Part shown: in pieces, positions 16,115 through 24,842 of the stretch
Layout: the number at the start of each line of letters is the position of its first letter
How positions within the stretch are numbered: the first letter of the stretch is position 1
NCBI GenBank assembly: GCA_040902925.1
Contig: JBBDWJ010000024.1
Span: forward strand, 1-52,795
DNA from: JBBDWJ01 sp040902925
Lineage (GTDB): Bacteria; Acidobacteriota; Terriglobia; Bryobacterales; UBA6623
Direction: 5' to 3'
Length of the DNA: 52,795 nucleotides
Position numbers and translations under genes: made by a program
Notes under the pieces: generated by a model
Seen by the model: only the letters and a program-made list of their open reading frames with translations
Told to the model about the DNA's origin: nothing
The model's database searches: none

Positions 16115-18262
16115 ATGAATTTCAACATCGGCGACACGATGGGCGGTTATGAGATCGTCGGGGTCCTTGGCTCCGGCGGCATGGGCGAGGTTTATCGCGT
16201 CCGCAACGTAATCTCCGACCGCGTCGACGCCATGAAGGTACTGCTGGCAAACCTGCAGCGCGAGCAGGATTTTGGGACGCGTTTTCTGCGCGAGATCAAA
16301 GTGCAGGCGCGGCTGGTGCATCCCAACATCGCCCAGCTTTACACGGCCTTCGAGCACGACGGCAACCTGATAATGATCATGGAGCTGATCGATGGCTTGA
16401 GCCTTCTCGAATTGCTGCAACGCGGGCGCATCCCGCTTTCCGAGGCCATCGACTACACCCGCCAGGCGCTGGCGGCCCTTGGATACGCGCACGAACAGGG
16501 CGTGATCCACCGCGATATCAAGCCCGGCAACATCATGGTGACGCGCTCCGGCACGGTGAAGCTGATGGATTTCGGCATCGCCAAGGCGGCCACCGACCAT
16601 TCGCTGACGGTCACGGGCAACCTCATCGGGTCGCTCTACTACATGTCGCCCGAGCAGGTGAAAGCCATCTCGATCGACAGCCGCTCCGACCTGTATTCGG
16701 TGGGCATCGTGCTCTACCAGATGGCTACCGGGAAGAAGCCCTTCGATGGCGACAGCGAATACCGGATCATGCGCGCGCAGGTCGAAGATCCGCCGACGCC
16801 GCCGACCGCGATCGAGCCGTCGGTGCCCGACGAGTTGAGCAACGTGATCCTGCGGGCGCTGGCGAAAGATCCCGCCGAGCGCTTCCAGACCGGCGAGGAA
16901 TTCCGCGAAGCCTTGGGGCGCGTTACCGTGCTGCTGAAGGAAGACGCGGCGGGCGCGACGCGCATGTTGGGCCGCGACGCATCGCCGTTTCGGCCGCGCG
17001 AGGCGCCGACGGCTCCCCTCAGCGCCCCCGTGCCACTAGAACCGCCATCGCGGCAACCGGCTCCGTCGGGAGAATCGGTTCGCCACTACGAGCCGCCGGC
17101 AGCATCCACGAGGGAAAAACCAGTTCTTCCGCCGCCAGCAAGCCGGCCGGGCAGGCCGCATGTTGCGAACGCGGCGCCCGAGACGGACGAAATGGCCGAA
17201 CAGCGGCCGGCGCGCTCGCGAACTCCGCTCTGGATCGCAGCAGGAATCGCCGCCGCCGTTCTGACCGTAGCCGCTACCCAGATGTTTGACTGGATGGCGA
17301 CAGGAACCTCGGATCAAGCCGCGAGCGGGAAGAATGCGCCTGTCGAAACTCCGCCGCTGGCCCAAATACCCGCTGATCGCAGTCAGCCGCCGGCAGCGGA
17401 CAACGATTCGCCATCCACGGCGCCCACAAGCTCCGCCACGCCGCCGGTGATCCCGGCTGCGCAGGAAGTTCCGCGCCAGACGCCTCCCGAACGCCAGACG
17501 CCTTCCGAGCGCCAGACCAGCGCCCCTGCTCGCCCCAACCGGGAGGCCGCCGCCAAGGCGGCCGCGAATCCGCCGGCCGAGCCGCAAGCTGCCCCCAAAG
17601 CCCCGGCAGGGCGTACAACGCCGCCGGGCGTGGAGTTGGCTCCGTACACGAATAACCCGCCCGCGGCTCGAACCAGCGCCACCGCGACGGCTCCGGCGGC
17701 ACAGTCTAGTCCGCCGCCACCGCTAACCGCTAGTTCGGGAACTGCGGCCGGCGCGGCGCCCGTTTCGCAAACGCCATCACGCGACGGCGTGCCCGGGGCG
17801 GTGCAGAAAGCGGCCACGCCACCGCCAACCACGCCAGCAGGGTCGTCCCAGCCGCAGACCGGCAGCACCCCCGAGTCGGGCCTGACGACGGGCGCCAGCG
17901 CTGCCCCGGCGAGCCCCGAGGCTCCCGCCGATCGTGTCTACCTGCCCAGTGAAGTGGATAGCTTGCCCGATGTGCTCGACCGCATTCAGCCGCGGTATTC
18001 CGGAGCCGCCGCCCAAGCGCGGGCGGAGGGCGTGGTGCGTTTGGAGGCCGAGATTTGGCCCGACGGACGCGCCCACGGCATCCGCGTCGTCCAGAGCGCC
18101 GGCCACCCCGATCTGGATCGCAATGCGGTCGCGGCGCTGGCGAGGTGGACGTTCATCCCCGGGCGCAAAAACCGTCTTCCAGTCAAAGTGCGCGCCCGCA
18201 TCGACTTTCCGTTTTCCCTGCAAAGCACCACCCAACGCCCGGCGCTGTCGAAGGACAAATAG
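16115..18262 (+). CDS. membrane Ser/Thr protein kinase with C-terminal TonB domain
   Basis: A 715-residue PknB-type kinase fused to a TonB C-terminal domain. The kinase region (residues about 12-270) has the glycine loop GSGGMGEVY, catalytic Lys41, HRDIKPGN with Asp134, DFG Asp152 and MSPEQV. A proline- and alanine-rich linker leads to one membrane helix (about 370-390, WIAAGIAAAVLTVAA), then a second Pro/Ala/Thr-rich stretch of about 220 residues. The last ~95 residues are a TonB-like domain (IQPRYS, GVVRLEAEIWPDGRAHGIRV, ALARWTFIPG). Topology predicts a cytoplasmic kinase and a periplasmic TonB module. Start chosen at the ATG directly before the kinase fold; no good Shine-Dalgarno is visible. 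Confidence 0.9.
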   Translation: MNFNIGDTMGGYEIVGVLGSGGMGEVYRVRNVISDRVDAMKVLLANLQREQDFGTRFLREIKVQARLVHPNIAQLYTAFEHDGNLIMIMELIDGLSLLELLQRGRIPLSEAIDYTRQALAALGYAHEQGVIHRDIKPGNIMVTRSGTVKLMDFGIAKAATDHSLTVTGNLIGSLYYMSPEQVKAISIDSRSDLYSVGIVLYQMATGKKPFDGDSEYRIMRAQVEDPPTPPTAIEPSVPDELSNVILRALAKDPAERFQTGEEFREALGRVTVLLKEDAAGATRMLGRDASPFRPREAPTAPLSAPVPLEPPSRQPAPSGESVRHYEPPAASTREKPVLPPPASRPGRPHVANAAPETDEMAEQRPARSRTPLWIAAGIAAAVLTVAATQMFDWMATGTSDQAASGKNAPVETPPLAQIPADRSQPPAADNDSPSTAPTSSATPPVIPAAQEVPRQTPPERQTPSERQTSAPARPNREAAAKAAANPPAEPQAAPKAPAGRTTPPGVELAPYTNNPPAARTSATATAPAAQSSPPPPLTASSGTAAGAAPVSQTPSRDGVPGAVQKAATPPPTTPAGSSQPQTGSTPESGLTTGASAAPASPEAPADRVYLPSEVDSLPDVLDRIQPRYSGAAAQARAEGVVRLEAEIWPDGRAHGIRVVQSAGHPDLDRNAVAALARWTFIPGRKNRLPVKVRARIDFPFSLQSTTQRPALSKDK

Positions 18263-18399
18263 CTGCGGCTTCGATTCGCGCCGCGGTCCTCGCTTCTCGC
18301 AAACGTCGGGCGCAACAACACTCATTTACAGTTGTTAAATAAATTCCCTTTGTTTTCTCGTATTTAGGCATGTTGTTTGTCGTACAATCGTCTGGCTCT

Positions 18400-18446
18400 G
18401 CCCGAGGTTTGGGATCTTGGCTTCACCACTAGCTGAACCTTCGGGC
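18400..18446 (+). promoter_or_regulatory. stem-loop in the leader of the CHRD-protein gene
   Basis: GCCCGAGGTT (18400-18409) pairs with AACCTTCGGGC (18436-18446), a 10-bp stem with one bulged T. It lies 38 bases before the chosen start and just after a TACAAT box (18383-18388) that could be the -10 element, although no -35 partner is convincing. If transcription starts near 18395, the hairpin would form the 5' end of the mRNA and could protect it or act in regulation. Confidence 0.35.
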
Positions 18447-18484
18447 ATCGTCCGCGTCAGTCTCGCTTTGGAAAGAGGATGTGT

Positions 18485-19123
18485 ATGAGGACCCTTTGTG
18501 TATTGGTCTGTTTGATGCTGTTCGTTCCGCTGGGCGCGTCAGCCGACGTGTTCAGCACTCACTACTTTCAGGCTTCCCTAAGCCCATCGGCGGAAACGCC
18601 GGCGCCCATCTCGGTTTCCATGGCCAGCGGAAGCTCGCTGGTTCGTATTCACATCCGGCGCAGCGACACCGGAGAGTTCATGCAGGCGGCGGTGGATTTT
18701 GACACCACGCTGTCGGTTGTCCAGGAGCAGAATCTGGTCAACATGCATATCCACCGCGGCGCAGCCGGAGTCGGCGGCCCGGTCGTGATTGACAGCGTGT
18801 TCGGTTCCCCGATTCCGGTTGAAGCCGGAGGAACCGCCCGCATCATCCGGCAGTTCATCGTTGCGTCCGACAATACGGCCGGCATCGCCACGATTGAAGC
18901 TCTTCTGGAAAACCCCGAGGGCTACTACGTCAACGTTCACTCCAGCGCCCATCCGCCGGGCGTGGCGCGTGGCCAACTCCACCCTGTCGACCTGGCGGCA
19001 ACGCTGGGCGTGGGCGATCAAGTGGCTGATTTGCAAGCCACCGTCGATGCGCTACAGACACAATTGACCGCGGTGCAAAACCTGTTGAACCGCGTTGCCC
19101 TGCGGTTCTCGATCAACCCCTAG
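18485..19123 (+). CDS. exported CHRD-domain protein
   Basis: A 212-residue secreted protein with a CHRD domain, named after Chordin and found in many bacterial extracellular proteins of unknown role. The ATG at 18485 is preferred over 18479 because the GAAAGAGG box sits 6 bases before it; both open the same signal peptide (MRTLCVLVCLMLFVPLGASA). The CHRD signature VNVHSSAHPPGVARGQL occurs near the end, with NMHIHRGAAGVGGPVV before it. A short predicted coiled coil (DLQATVDALQTQLTAVQNLL) closes the protein and may drive oligomerisation. Followed by a clear terminator. Confidence 0.85.
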   Translation: MRTLCVLVCLMLFVPLGASADVFSTHYFQASLSPSAETPAPISVSMASGSSLVRIHIRRSDTGEFMQAAVDFDTTLSVVQEQNLVNMHIHRGAAGVGGPVVIDSVFGSPIPVEAGGTARIIRQFIVASDNTAGIATIEALLENPEGYYVNVHSSAHPPGVARGQLHPVDLAATLGVGDQVADLQATVDALQTQLTAVQNLLNRVALRFSINP

Positions 19124-19149
19124 GTTTTTCGATTTTTCGGATGACTACC

Positions 19150-19192
19150 AAGGCCTCTCGGCCCGCGCGGGCGCGAGGGGCCTTGTATTTTT
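19150..19192 (+). terminator. intrinsic terminator after the CHRD gene
   Basis: AAGGCCTCTCG (19150-19160) and CGAGGGGCCTT (19174-19184) form an 11-bp stem with one G-T wobble and a GC-rich loop, followed directly by GTATTTTT. It lies 27 bases after the stop codon and acts on plus-strand transcription; the opposite orientation lacks a T-tract. Confidence 0.8.
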
Positions 19193-19226
19193 GCAGCGGT
19201 GCATTTGAAGCCGGCCCGGCACATGC

Positions 19227-22200
19227 CTACTCGCCTCGCAGCGCTGCGACAATGGGGCTGCGGATCGTTGCGGCGACGGCGGCAGCGCCGGCGATGAGGC
19301 CCACCGCAAGGATCAACAGCAGCGTCGCTGAGAGCGACAGCCAGGGTGGTTCGGCCTGCCCGGTGATCAATTGCGGCGCCACCGCGAGCAAAGCGGTAGC
19401 GGCGCCGATGATGACGCCGAACAGCAGCAGGAAGCCGTTTTCGGCAAGCACCAGCCACGAGATCGATCCCCGGCCGAAGCCCACCGCCTGCAATAGCGCG
19501 AGCTCTCCTCTGCGCTCGATCACATTCCGTACCATCACCACCGCCAGGCCGAGCGTGCCGAGCAGCAAACCGAGCCCGCCCAGCGTCTGGAACGTGCTGA
19601 GGTAAGTGTTCTCGACCACCAGATAGCCCGCCAGGCGATCGGCGGTGCTCGTGGCGTCGAGGCCGCGGTCTGCGAAGCGCTCCTCCAGTTGCGCCGATAC
19701 AGCAGGCGAATCCGTCTCGACGAGAAACAGGTTGTAGCCGCCGTGGCTGGGGAACAGCTCCAGAAAATGCTTCTCCGAAAGGATCAACTGCGACTGAAAG
19801 ATGCTGCGCGAGAGCGTTCCGGCGATGACCAGGCGGCGCGCCTCGCCTTGTTCATCGGTGATTGCGAGCTCCTGACCCAGGCCCAAGTGCAAGATCCACT
19901 GCACCGAGTTGGCGTCGCCGAATACCGGGATGGCCCCGTCAGCGGTTTTTTCTTCGAGCAACAGCCAGGGATTTGGCTCTGCCTCGGTCCCGGCGATGGT
20001 GGGCCCAGTCGCAACGAGGGTGGACTGAAACGCGAATCCGCCGCGGCGGATCATCTCGGGCGGCGCGCCAAGCAGTGTGGGCTTCGACGGGCGGTAGAGG
20101 TTCAGGCAACTGGCGTCCTCGCCGGGCTTGACGCGAAACGGCAGCATCTCGACCGGCGCGGAGTCTTGCGGTAGATCTAGATCGAGCTGGTCGCCGTAGA
20201 TCGGCATGTCGGATTCGGCAATGAATCGGAAGCCGCCATCGCCGGAGTGGAAAGAGGGCTCCTGCGTGGTAACGTCATGCCGGTTGGCCGCGACGGCGAC
20301 GATCACGAAGCTGGCGCTGGCGATGAGCCCGGCCGAGAGCACGCTCCGAGCCGGGTAGCGCGAGGCGTTGCGGGCGCCGAGACGGGCCAGGGGAATACGC
20401 CCCCGGCCACGGATAACGCCGCGGCTGGAATCATGACGCGGTGCGAATAGCCGGGCGCGAAACCACGCCAGCGCCGCCACCAGCAGCAGCGCCCCGACGC
20501 CGAAAAACCCTGCCGCCGCGGGGACGACATCGGTCCCCAGCGAAAGCGCGACCAGGACCGCCGCCAGCGCCGTGGACGCCACCGCCGTCAGCCGGGCCCG
20601 TTTCGCGCGAGTCTCGAGGGCCGCGGGCAGCCGAGAGCTTTCGGTATTGCCGGCCAGCAAGGAGCGCGGGCTCAGCCGCTCCAGCTTGCGCACCGAGAGC
20701 CAGATCGACAGCACCATCAACAGCAGCGCCCCCGCAGCGCCGCCGATCAGGCTACCTGCGGTGACGTGCAACTCGAGGAACGAACCGCCGACGGCGGCGC
20801 TCCACCAGGTGCGTAGCCCATACACCATGAGCCCCGCGTAACCCGCCGCGAACGGCAGGCCCGCCACACACCCGGCCGCCGCGATGATGGCGCCCTCTTC
20901 GAGCAGCAGCCTACGGACCAGCGCCACCGGTTGGCCGGTCGACAGCAGCAGCCCGATTTCTTTCGCGCGGCGCTCGATTCCCAAGCGGAACAACAACGCC
21001 ACGAGCATGGCCGCCGAGACGATCAGAAACAGGCTGAAGCCGATGAACAGTCCGGAGAAGTCGGTCGCTCCGGCCGATGCCTCCAGGCCCTGCGCTTTCA
21101 CGGGCTGGAACGACAGTCCGTAAGCGGCCGGGTCAATCGCTACCCGCAGCGCTTTTTCGAACGTTGTGGAAACTTCGTCGAGCGATTGACCTTCCTTGGG
21201 AATGATTCGCAGCGACGTCAGTTGACCGAAACGGCTTGTCCAGAGCTGCTTGGCCATTTCCAGTGGGACAAAGGCCTTGGGGGCGGTGCGATAGCGGTCC
21301 CAGTAATCTTCATCGATGGGGCGGATCTTTCCCAAATCAACGGGAAAAGGCGGGTTCCACTCGCCCATGCGCCGCGAATCGCTCATGCCCTTCATCTCGG
21401 GCGCCAAATTGCCGTCGGCGGCCAAGCCGTTGAGAACAACCACGCCGCGCAGCCTGAAAACGTGACTCTGCGTTTCGAGCGCCCCTTGGGGATTGACTAC
21501 GTAGTAGGTGAGCTTGACCGAATCGCCTGGCTTCGCGGCCAGATCGCGAGCCGCCCAGTCGTTGAGCAGAATCTCGTCCCCAGCGAGCGCCGCCGGTTCT
21601 CCGTTGGTCAGCCGCAAGGTCTGGCTTGCGGGGATTTCCAAAAGATCCAGCGCCGACACCGTCGAATAGGGAATGCTGCGGGTTCCCTCCGGCCGTTCAA
21701 TCTCGATGCTGTTGGCGAGGTAGGTGAGCACGGGAACGGCGCCCAGGCCTAGTGGCTGTGCGGCTTGCCCGGCGGCATCGGCGGTGATTTGGTCGAGCAC
21801 AAAGCGGTCTGTCTGCAAGGAAAGCTGTTGCTGCTCCGGCAGCGGCCGCAGTTCCAGATTCAGATCAGCAAGATCGAGTTCCTCGCGAACGATCGCGGCT
21901 AGCGCGGCCGCGCCGCCTTCGTCGGCGTGTGGTTCGTCCCCTGGCTTGTTCCCGGAAACGAACATCGCGTTCACGCGGTTCGGCTGCTCGACGGCACGCT
22001 GCAGCGCATGGAGTGAGATGAACGCGTTGAACGGCAGTTGCTGGCTGGGCGAAAGGCCGAAGCGGCCGGCGCCTCGATCTGCAAGCAGCGCGGCGACAGT
22101 CAAACGCAAAGTGCGCACGTTGTCGCTCTTGCGGCCCATCACCGATTCACTCGGCACCAGCGTGTCGGTCTGAAACCGCACCAGCACGGCGTCGCCCACG

Positions 22201-22643
22201 CCGGCGCCGATCTCGCGGGCCAGCGCTTCGTTGATCAAGACCTCGCGCGGACCAGGCAGATTGTCGGGGGGCGTGAATAGCGACCAAAAACGTTCGTCCG
22301 CGCCGATGAGACTGACCGAAGAGGCCCGCGATCCCGATTCCGCAGCCTCGACTGATCCGCGCAGCAACAGGGCCGGGACCGCCTTGTCGAAGCGGGCCGC
22401 AAAACCCTCCGAGGCAGCCAATTCCCCGGCCAGCTCTTCGCGAAAGTAACGGTCGCTGACGAGGGCGTGGTCGATTTCCCCGAGCCGGTCTAACGTAAGG
22501 CTCCGCAAACTGCCACGAACCGAATCGCCTACAACCAGCGCGCCGGCAAGGACCGCCGTACCGACCGCCACGCCCAAAGCGACCGCCAGAAAAATTCCCC
22601 GGTGGTATCGAAGTGAGCGGCGGAGAAGGCGGCGCGGGGTCAT
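19227..22643 (-). CDS. large FtsX-domain ABC transporter permease
   Basis: A 1138-residue membrane protein of the MacB/LolC/FtsX permease class, about twice the length of single-module members. An N-terminal helix (FLAVALGVAVGTAVLAGALVV) is followed by a large periplasmic region, a first FtsX module (about residues 520-650, FSGLFIGFSLFLIVSAAMLVALL, then GLLLSTGQ), a linker with two helices, a second periplasmic region, and a second FtsX module near the end (GGLGLLLGTLGLAVVMVRN, ALLQAVGFGRG, then two further helices). Such proteins partner an ATPase for export of lipoproteins, lipids or peptides, but no ATP-binding gene lies next to it. It converges on the CHRD gene terminator. Confidence 0.88.
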   Translation of the reverse strand: MTPRRLLRRSLRYHRGIFLAVALGVAVGTAVLAGALVVGDSVRGSLRSLTLDRLGEIDHALVSDRYFREELAGELAASEGFAARFDKAVPALLLRGSVEAAESGSRASSVSLIGADERFWSLFTPPDNLPGPREVLINEALAREIGAGVGDAVLVRFQTDTLVPSESVMGRKSDNVRTLRLTVAALLADRGAGRFGLSPSQQLPFNAFISLHALQRAVEQPNRVNAMFVSGNKPGDEPHADEGGAAALAAIVREELDLADLNLELRPLPEQQQLSLQTDRFVLDQITADAAGQAAQPLGLGAVPVLTYLANSIEIERPEGTRSIPYSTVSALDLLEIPASQTLRLTNGEPAALAGDEILLNDWAARDLAAKPGDSVKLTYYVVNPQGALETQSHVFRLRGVVVLNGLAADGNLAPEMKGMSDSRRMGEWNPPFPVDLGKIRPIDEDYWDRYRTAPKAFVPLEMAKQLWTSRFGQLTSLRIIPKEGQSLDEVSTTFEKALRVAIDPAAYGLSFQPVKAQGLEASAGATDFSGLFIGFSLFLIVSAAMLVALLFRLGIERRAKEIGLLLSTGQPVALVRRLLLEEGAIIAAAGCVAGLPFAAGYAGLMVYGLRTWWSAAVGGSFLELHVTAGSLIGGAAGALLLMVLSIWLSVRKLERLSPRSLLAGNTESSRLPAALETRAKRARLTAVASTALAAVLVALSLGTDVVPAAAGFFGVGALLLVAALAWFRARLFAPRHDSSRGVIRGRGRIPLARLGARNASRYPARSVLSAGLIASASFVIVAVAANRHDVTTQEPSFHSGDGGFRFIAESDMPIYGDQLDLDLPQDSAPVEMLPFRVKPGEDASCLNLYRPSKPTLLGAPPEMIRRGGFAFQSTLVATGPTIAGTEAEPNPWLLLEEKTADGAIPVFGDANSVQWILHLGLGQELAITDEQGEARRLVIAGTLSRSIFQSQLILSEKHFLELFPSHGGYNLFLVETDSPAVSAQLEERFADRGLDATSTADRLAGYLVVENTYLSTFQTLGGLGLLLGTLGLAVVMVRNVIERRGELALLQAVGFGRGSISWLVLAENGFLLLFGVIIGAATALLAVAPQLITGQAEPPWLSLSATLLLILAVGLIAGAAAVAATIRSPIVAALRGE

Positions 22644-22737
22644 ATTTTCAGCTTAACGGAAGCGAGGGCTGCGACCAGAAGGCCGCGACCAAAAGATGGG
22701 GCTGGCGTTGGCTGGGCACGCCGGCGTCCAGCCGAGT

Positions 22738-22910
22738 CGCAACGGCCGGGCCCGCAGTGGCTGGGCCGCGGCGGCTGAATCGCAGTCGCCGGGACCAGCG
22801 CCTGGTGAATTGGTTCGGTAGGCCGGGACGCGGCGGTTCGACCGTACCGGCTGGGCCAGCGGCCGGGCGCAGCGGTTGGTCGCAGTGGCTCGGTCGCAGT
22901 AGCCGGGTTC
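22738..22910. repeat. degenerate 14-bp tandem repeat array
   Basis: About a dozen copies of a 12-15 base unit close to CGCAGYGGCTGGGT. The clearest copies start at 22753, 22767 and 22781 and again at 22868, 22881 and 22895, spaced 13-14 bases. Examples are CGCAGTGGCTGGGC, CGCGGCGGCTGAAT, CGCAGTGGCTCGGT and CGCAGTAGCCGGGT. It fills the gap between the permease and the exported enolase-type gene, both read leftward, so it lies upstream of the permease start and downstream of the enolase-type gene. Open frames through it look like composition effects rather than genes. Confidence 0.65.
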
Positions 22911-22913
22911 CTG

Positions 22914-22998
22914 AGCCCCAGAAGGGGCGCTTCCATCTAATAGCCCACGGCTTCAGCCGTGGGAAAAATCCCCATCTCGAATCAAGCCCTGGAAGGGC
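22914..22998. repeat. REP-like cluster of three small hairpins
   Basis: Three palindromes in a row: GCCCC-AGAA-GGGGC (22915-22928), CCCACGGC-TTCA-GCCGTGGG (22944-22963, a perfect 8-bp stem) and GCCC-TGGAA-GGGC (22986-22998). The arrangement, an AGCCC...GGGCG hairpin on either side of a CCACGGCTTCAGCCGTGG core, resembles interspersed REP-type elements that I recall from many environmental genomes. It directly follows the 14-bp repeat array. The bases from here to 23093 hold nothing else recognisable. Confidence 0.6.
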
Positions 22999-23093
22999 GA
23001 TACTACCCACGCCATCCGTATCGTGAGCAGTAAGACCAACCCTACACGCTGGTTCACTATGCGGCCGTCGGCTTGTGCCCCCAGGCTATCGTG

Positions 23094-24515
23094 CTACGCC
23101 TCGAACAACTTCGCCACCGAATTCTTGCGCGGTGAGACCGGCGCGAAGCTCCACAGGCGATCGTTGCCCGGGTCTTTGTCCCATTCGGGGGTTGGTTCGA
23201 AGTAGCCCGGCTCCCACAGATGCTCCTTGACGACTTCATCGACCAGTTCGACTCCCAGCCCCGGCCCGTCGGGCACTTTCGCGAAGCCGTCTTTAAAGAT
23301 CGGTTTCTCGGGCCCGCTGACCATGGAGTCCCACCAGGGCACATCAACCGAATGATTTTCGAGCGCCAGAAAATTCTCGGTCGCCGCGGCGCAGTGCAGA
23401 TTAGCCATGAACGAAACCGGGGTACCGGCGAAGTGCATCGCCATCGCGACGCCGCCTTCCTGCGCGTAGTCGCCGATTTTTTTCGTTTCGAGCAGCCCGC
23501 CCGAAGTGGCGAGATCGGGGTGAACGATGTCCACCGCGTGCATGTCCACGAGCTTCTGGAAGTCTTCTTTGAGATAGATGTCTTCGCCGGTCAGAATCGG
23601 AATATCCGCGGCGTCGGTGATCTTCTTCATCAGGTCGGCGTGCTGCCAGGGAATCATGTCCTCGAGCCAGGCCATGTTGTACTTCTCGAGCGCTTTCGCA
23701 AGCCGGATGCAGCTATTGAGGCCGATGTGCCCAAAGTGGTCCGCCGACAGGGGCACCTCCATGCCCACCTGCTCGCGCACAGCGGCCACATAATCGGCCA
23801 TCATGTCGATGCCCTTGGGGGTGATTTCGATGCCGGTGAACATGTGCATCACGTTGCGCTGTTCCCATTGGCTGACCGGCCCGAGCGGGCGCGTGACGGC
23901 GCCCTCCTTGTCCTGCACGAGCCGGACGCCGAGGTCCATCTTCAAGAACGTGAAACCCATATCGAGACGTTCTTTCATGCGCCTGCCGTATTCGGCGGGG
24001 TCGGGCGACATTGTGGTGTCTGCATACATGCGGATGCGGTCGCGAAACTTGCCGCCCAGCATCTGATAGGCTGGCACGTTGTACACTTTGCCCGCGAGAT
24101 CCCACAGCGCCATCTCGACGCCGCAGACGCCGCCGCCCTGCCGGGCATGTCCGCCGAACTGTTTGATCTTGCGGAAAAGGCGATCAACGTCGCAGGGATT
24201 CTCGCCGAGTATCCGGCTCTTCAACGTGAGCGCGTAGTTCTTGCTCGCGCCGTCGCGGACTTCACCGAGCCCCACCAGCCCCTGGTTGGTGTAGAGCTTG
24301 ATGAGCGGGCAGCGCATCGGCGCGTCTTTGACCGTGGCCACGCGCAGATCGGTGATTTTCAGATCTGAGGGCCGCGACATCGTGTTGACGCTCTGCATCG
24401 CGGCTTCCAGGTCGGATTCCAGGACGAAACTCCCGGCGGCAATAGCGGCGCCGGTACCCGCCGTCTTCTTGAAGAACGAGCGGCGGTCGAGGAGGCGTTT
24501 TACTGCTGGCTTCAT
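23094..24515 (-). CDS. Tat-exported enolase-superfamily (mandelate racemase-type) enzyme
   Basis: A 473-residue protein of the mandelate racemase/galactonate dehydratase group, which abstracts the proton next to a carboxylate in sugar acids using Mg2+. Start at ATG 24515, preceded by AAGGAG at 9 bases. The N-terminus has a twin-arginine signal (DRRSFFKKTAGTGAAIAAG). The catalytic region shows GVEMALWDLAGK, FLKMDLG on strand two (Lys-x-Asp), and metal ligands in SADHFGH, WLEDMIPW and LTGEDIY, then VHPDLATSGG and a late His in MHFAGTP. An exported enolase-type enzyme is unusual, since most of the superfamily is cytoplasmic. Substrate is unknown. Confidence 0.87.
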   Translation of the reverse strand: MKPAVKRLLDRRSFFKKTAGTGAAIAAGSFVLESDLEAAMQSVNTMSRPSDLKITDLRVATVKDAPMRCPLIKLYTNQGLVGLGEVRDGASKNYALTLKSRILGENPCDVDRLFRKIKQFGGHARQGGGVCGVEMALWDLAGKVYNVPAYQMLGGKFRDRIRMYADTTMSPDPAEYGRRMKERLDMGFTFLKMDLGVRLVQDKEGAVTRPLGPVSQWEQRNVMHMFTGIEITPKGIDMMADYVAAVREQVGMEVPLSADHFGHIGLNSCIRLAKALEKYNMAWLEDMIPWQHADLMKKITDAADIPILTGEDIYLKEDFQKLVDMHAVDIVHPDLATSGGLLETKKIGDYAQEGGVAMAMHFAGTPVSFMANLHCAAATENFLALENHSVDVPWWDSMVSGPEKPIFKDGFAKVPDGPGLGVELVDEVVKEHLWEPGYFEPTPEWDKDPGNDRLWSFAPVSPRKNSVAKLFEA

Positions 24516-24842
24516 GGCGTTTTTCTCCTTGGTGCCTTTGGTTCTTGATGCAGTGGTATAGGAAACGCCTAAGAGTGTACCAATTGAGCCCTGGCGCGGA
24601 ATGAGCTGCCGTGGTCGGCTGCGGCCCGGTAGGGCGAGTTGCACGGTTCCCGCACGAGCGCCTGCGGGAAGGTTGTTTCGCAAGTCCTCTTGCCGGGCCG
24701 GCGCGCTAGGATTCAACGCCGCTGCATGCGGGACGGGCCGTGCCCCGAAAGTCGTTCAGAGTACGCCGGTTCGGAGGGGGCCAGGTGCTGTTTCCAGGAC
24801 CCCGAACAGTGCGAGTAGAATGATTACTGCTGGCAGGCATTG
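24516..24842. other. intergenic region between divergent genes
   Basis: 327 bases between the exported enolase-type gene (reading left) and the nickel/cobalt exporter (reading right). The only elements I see are the AAGGAG ribosome site of the leftward gene and, on the plus strand, a TAGAAT box (24816-24821) 21 bases before the exporter ATG with a weak TTCCAG 18 bases upstream. No RNA gene or conserved hairpin was recognised. Confidence 0.4.

Noticed and set aside
22613..23026. 137-codon plus-strand frame through the repeat region
   Set aside because: Its product is dictated by 14-bp repeats and hairpins, and it has no family resemblance.
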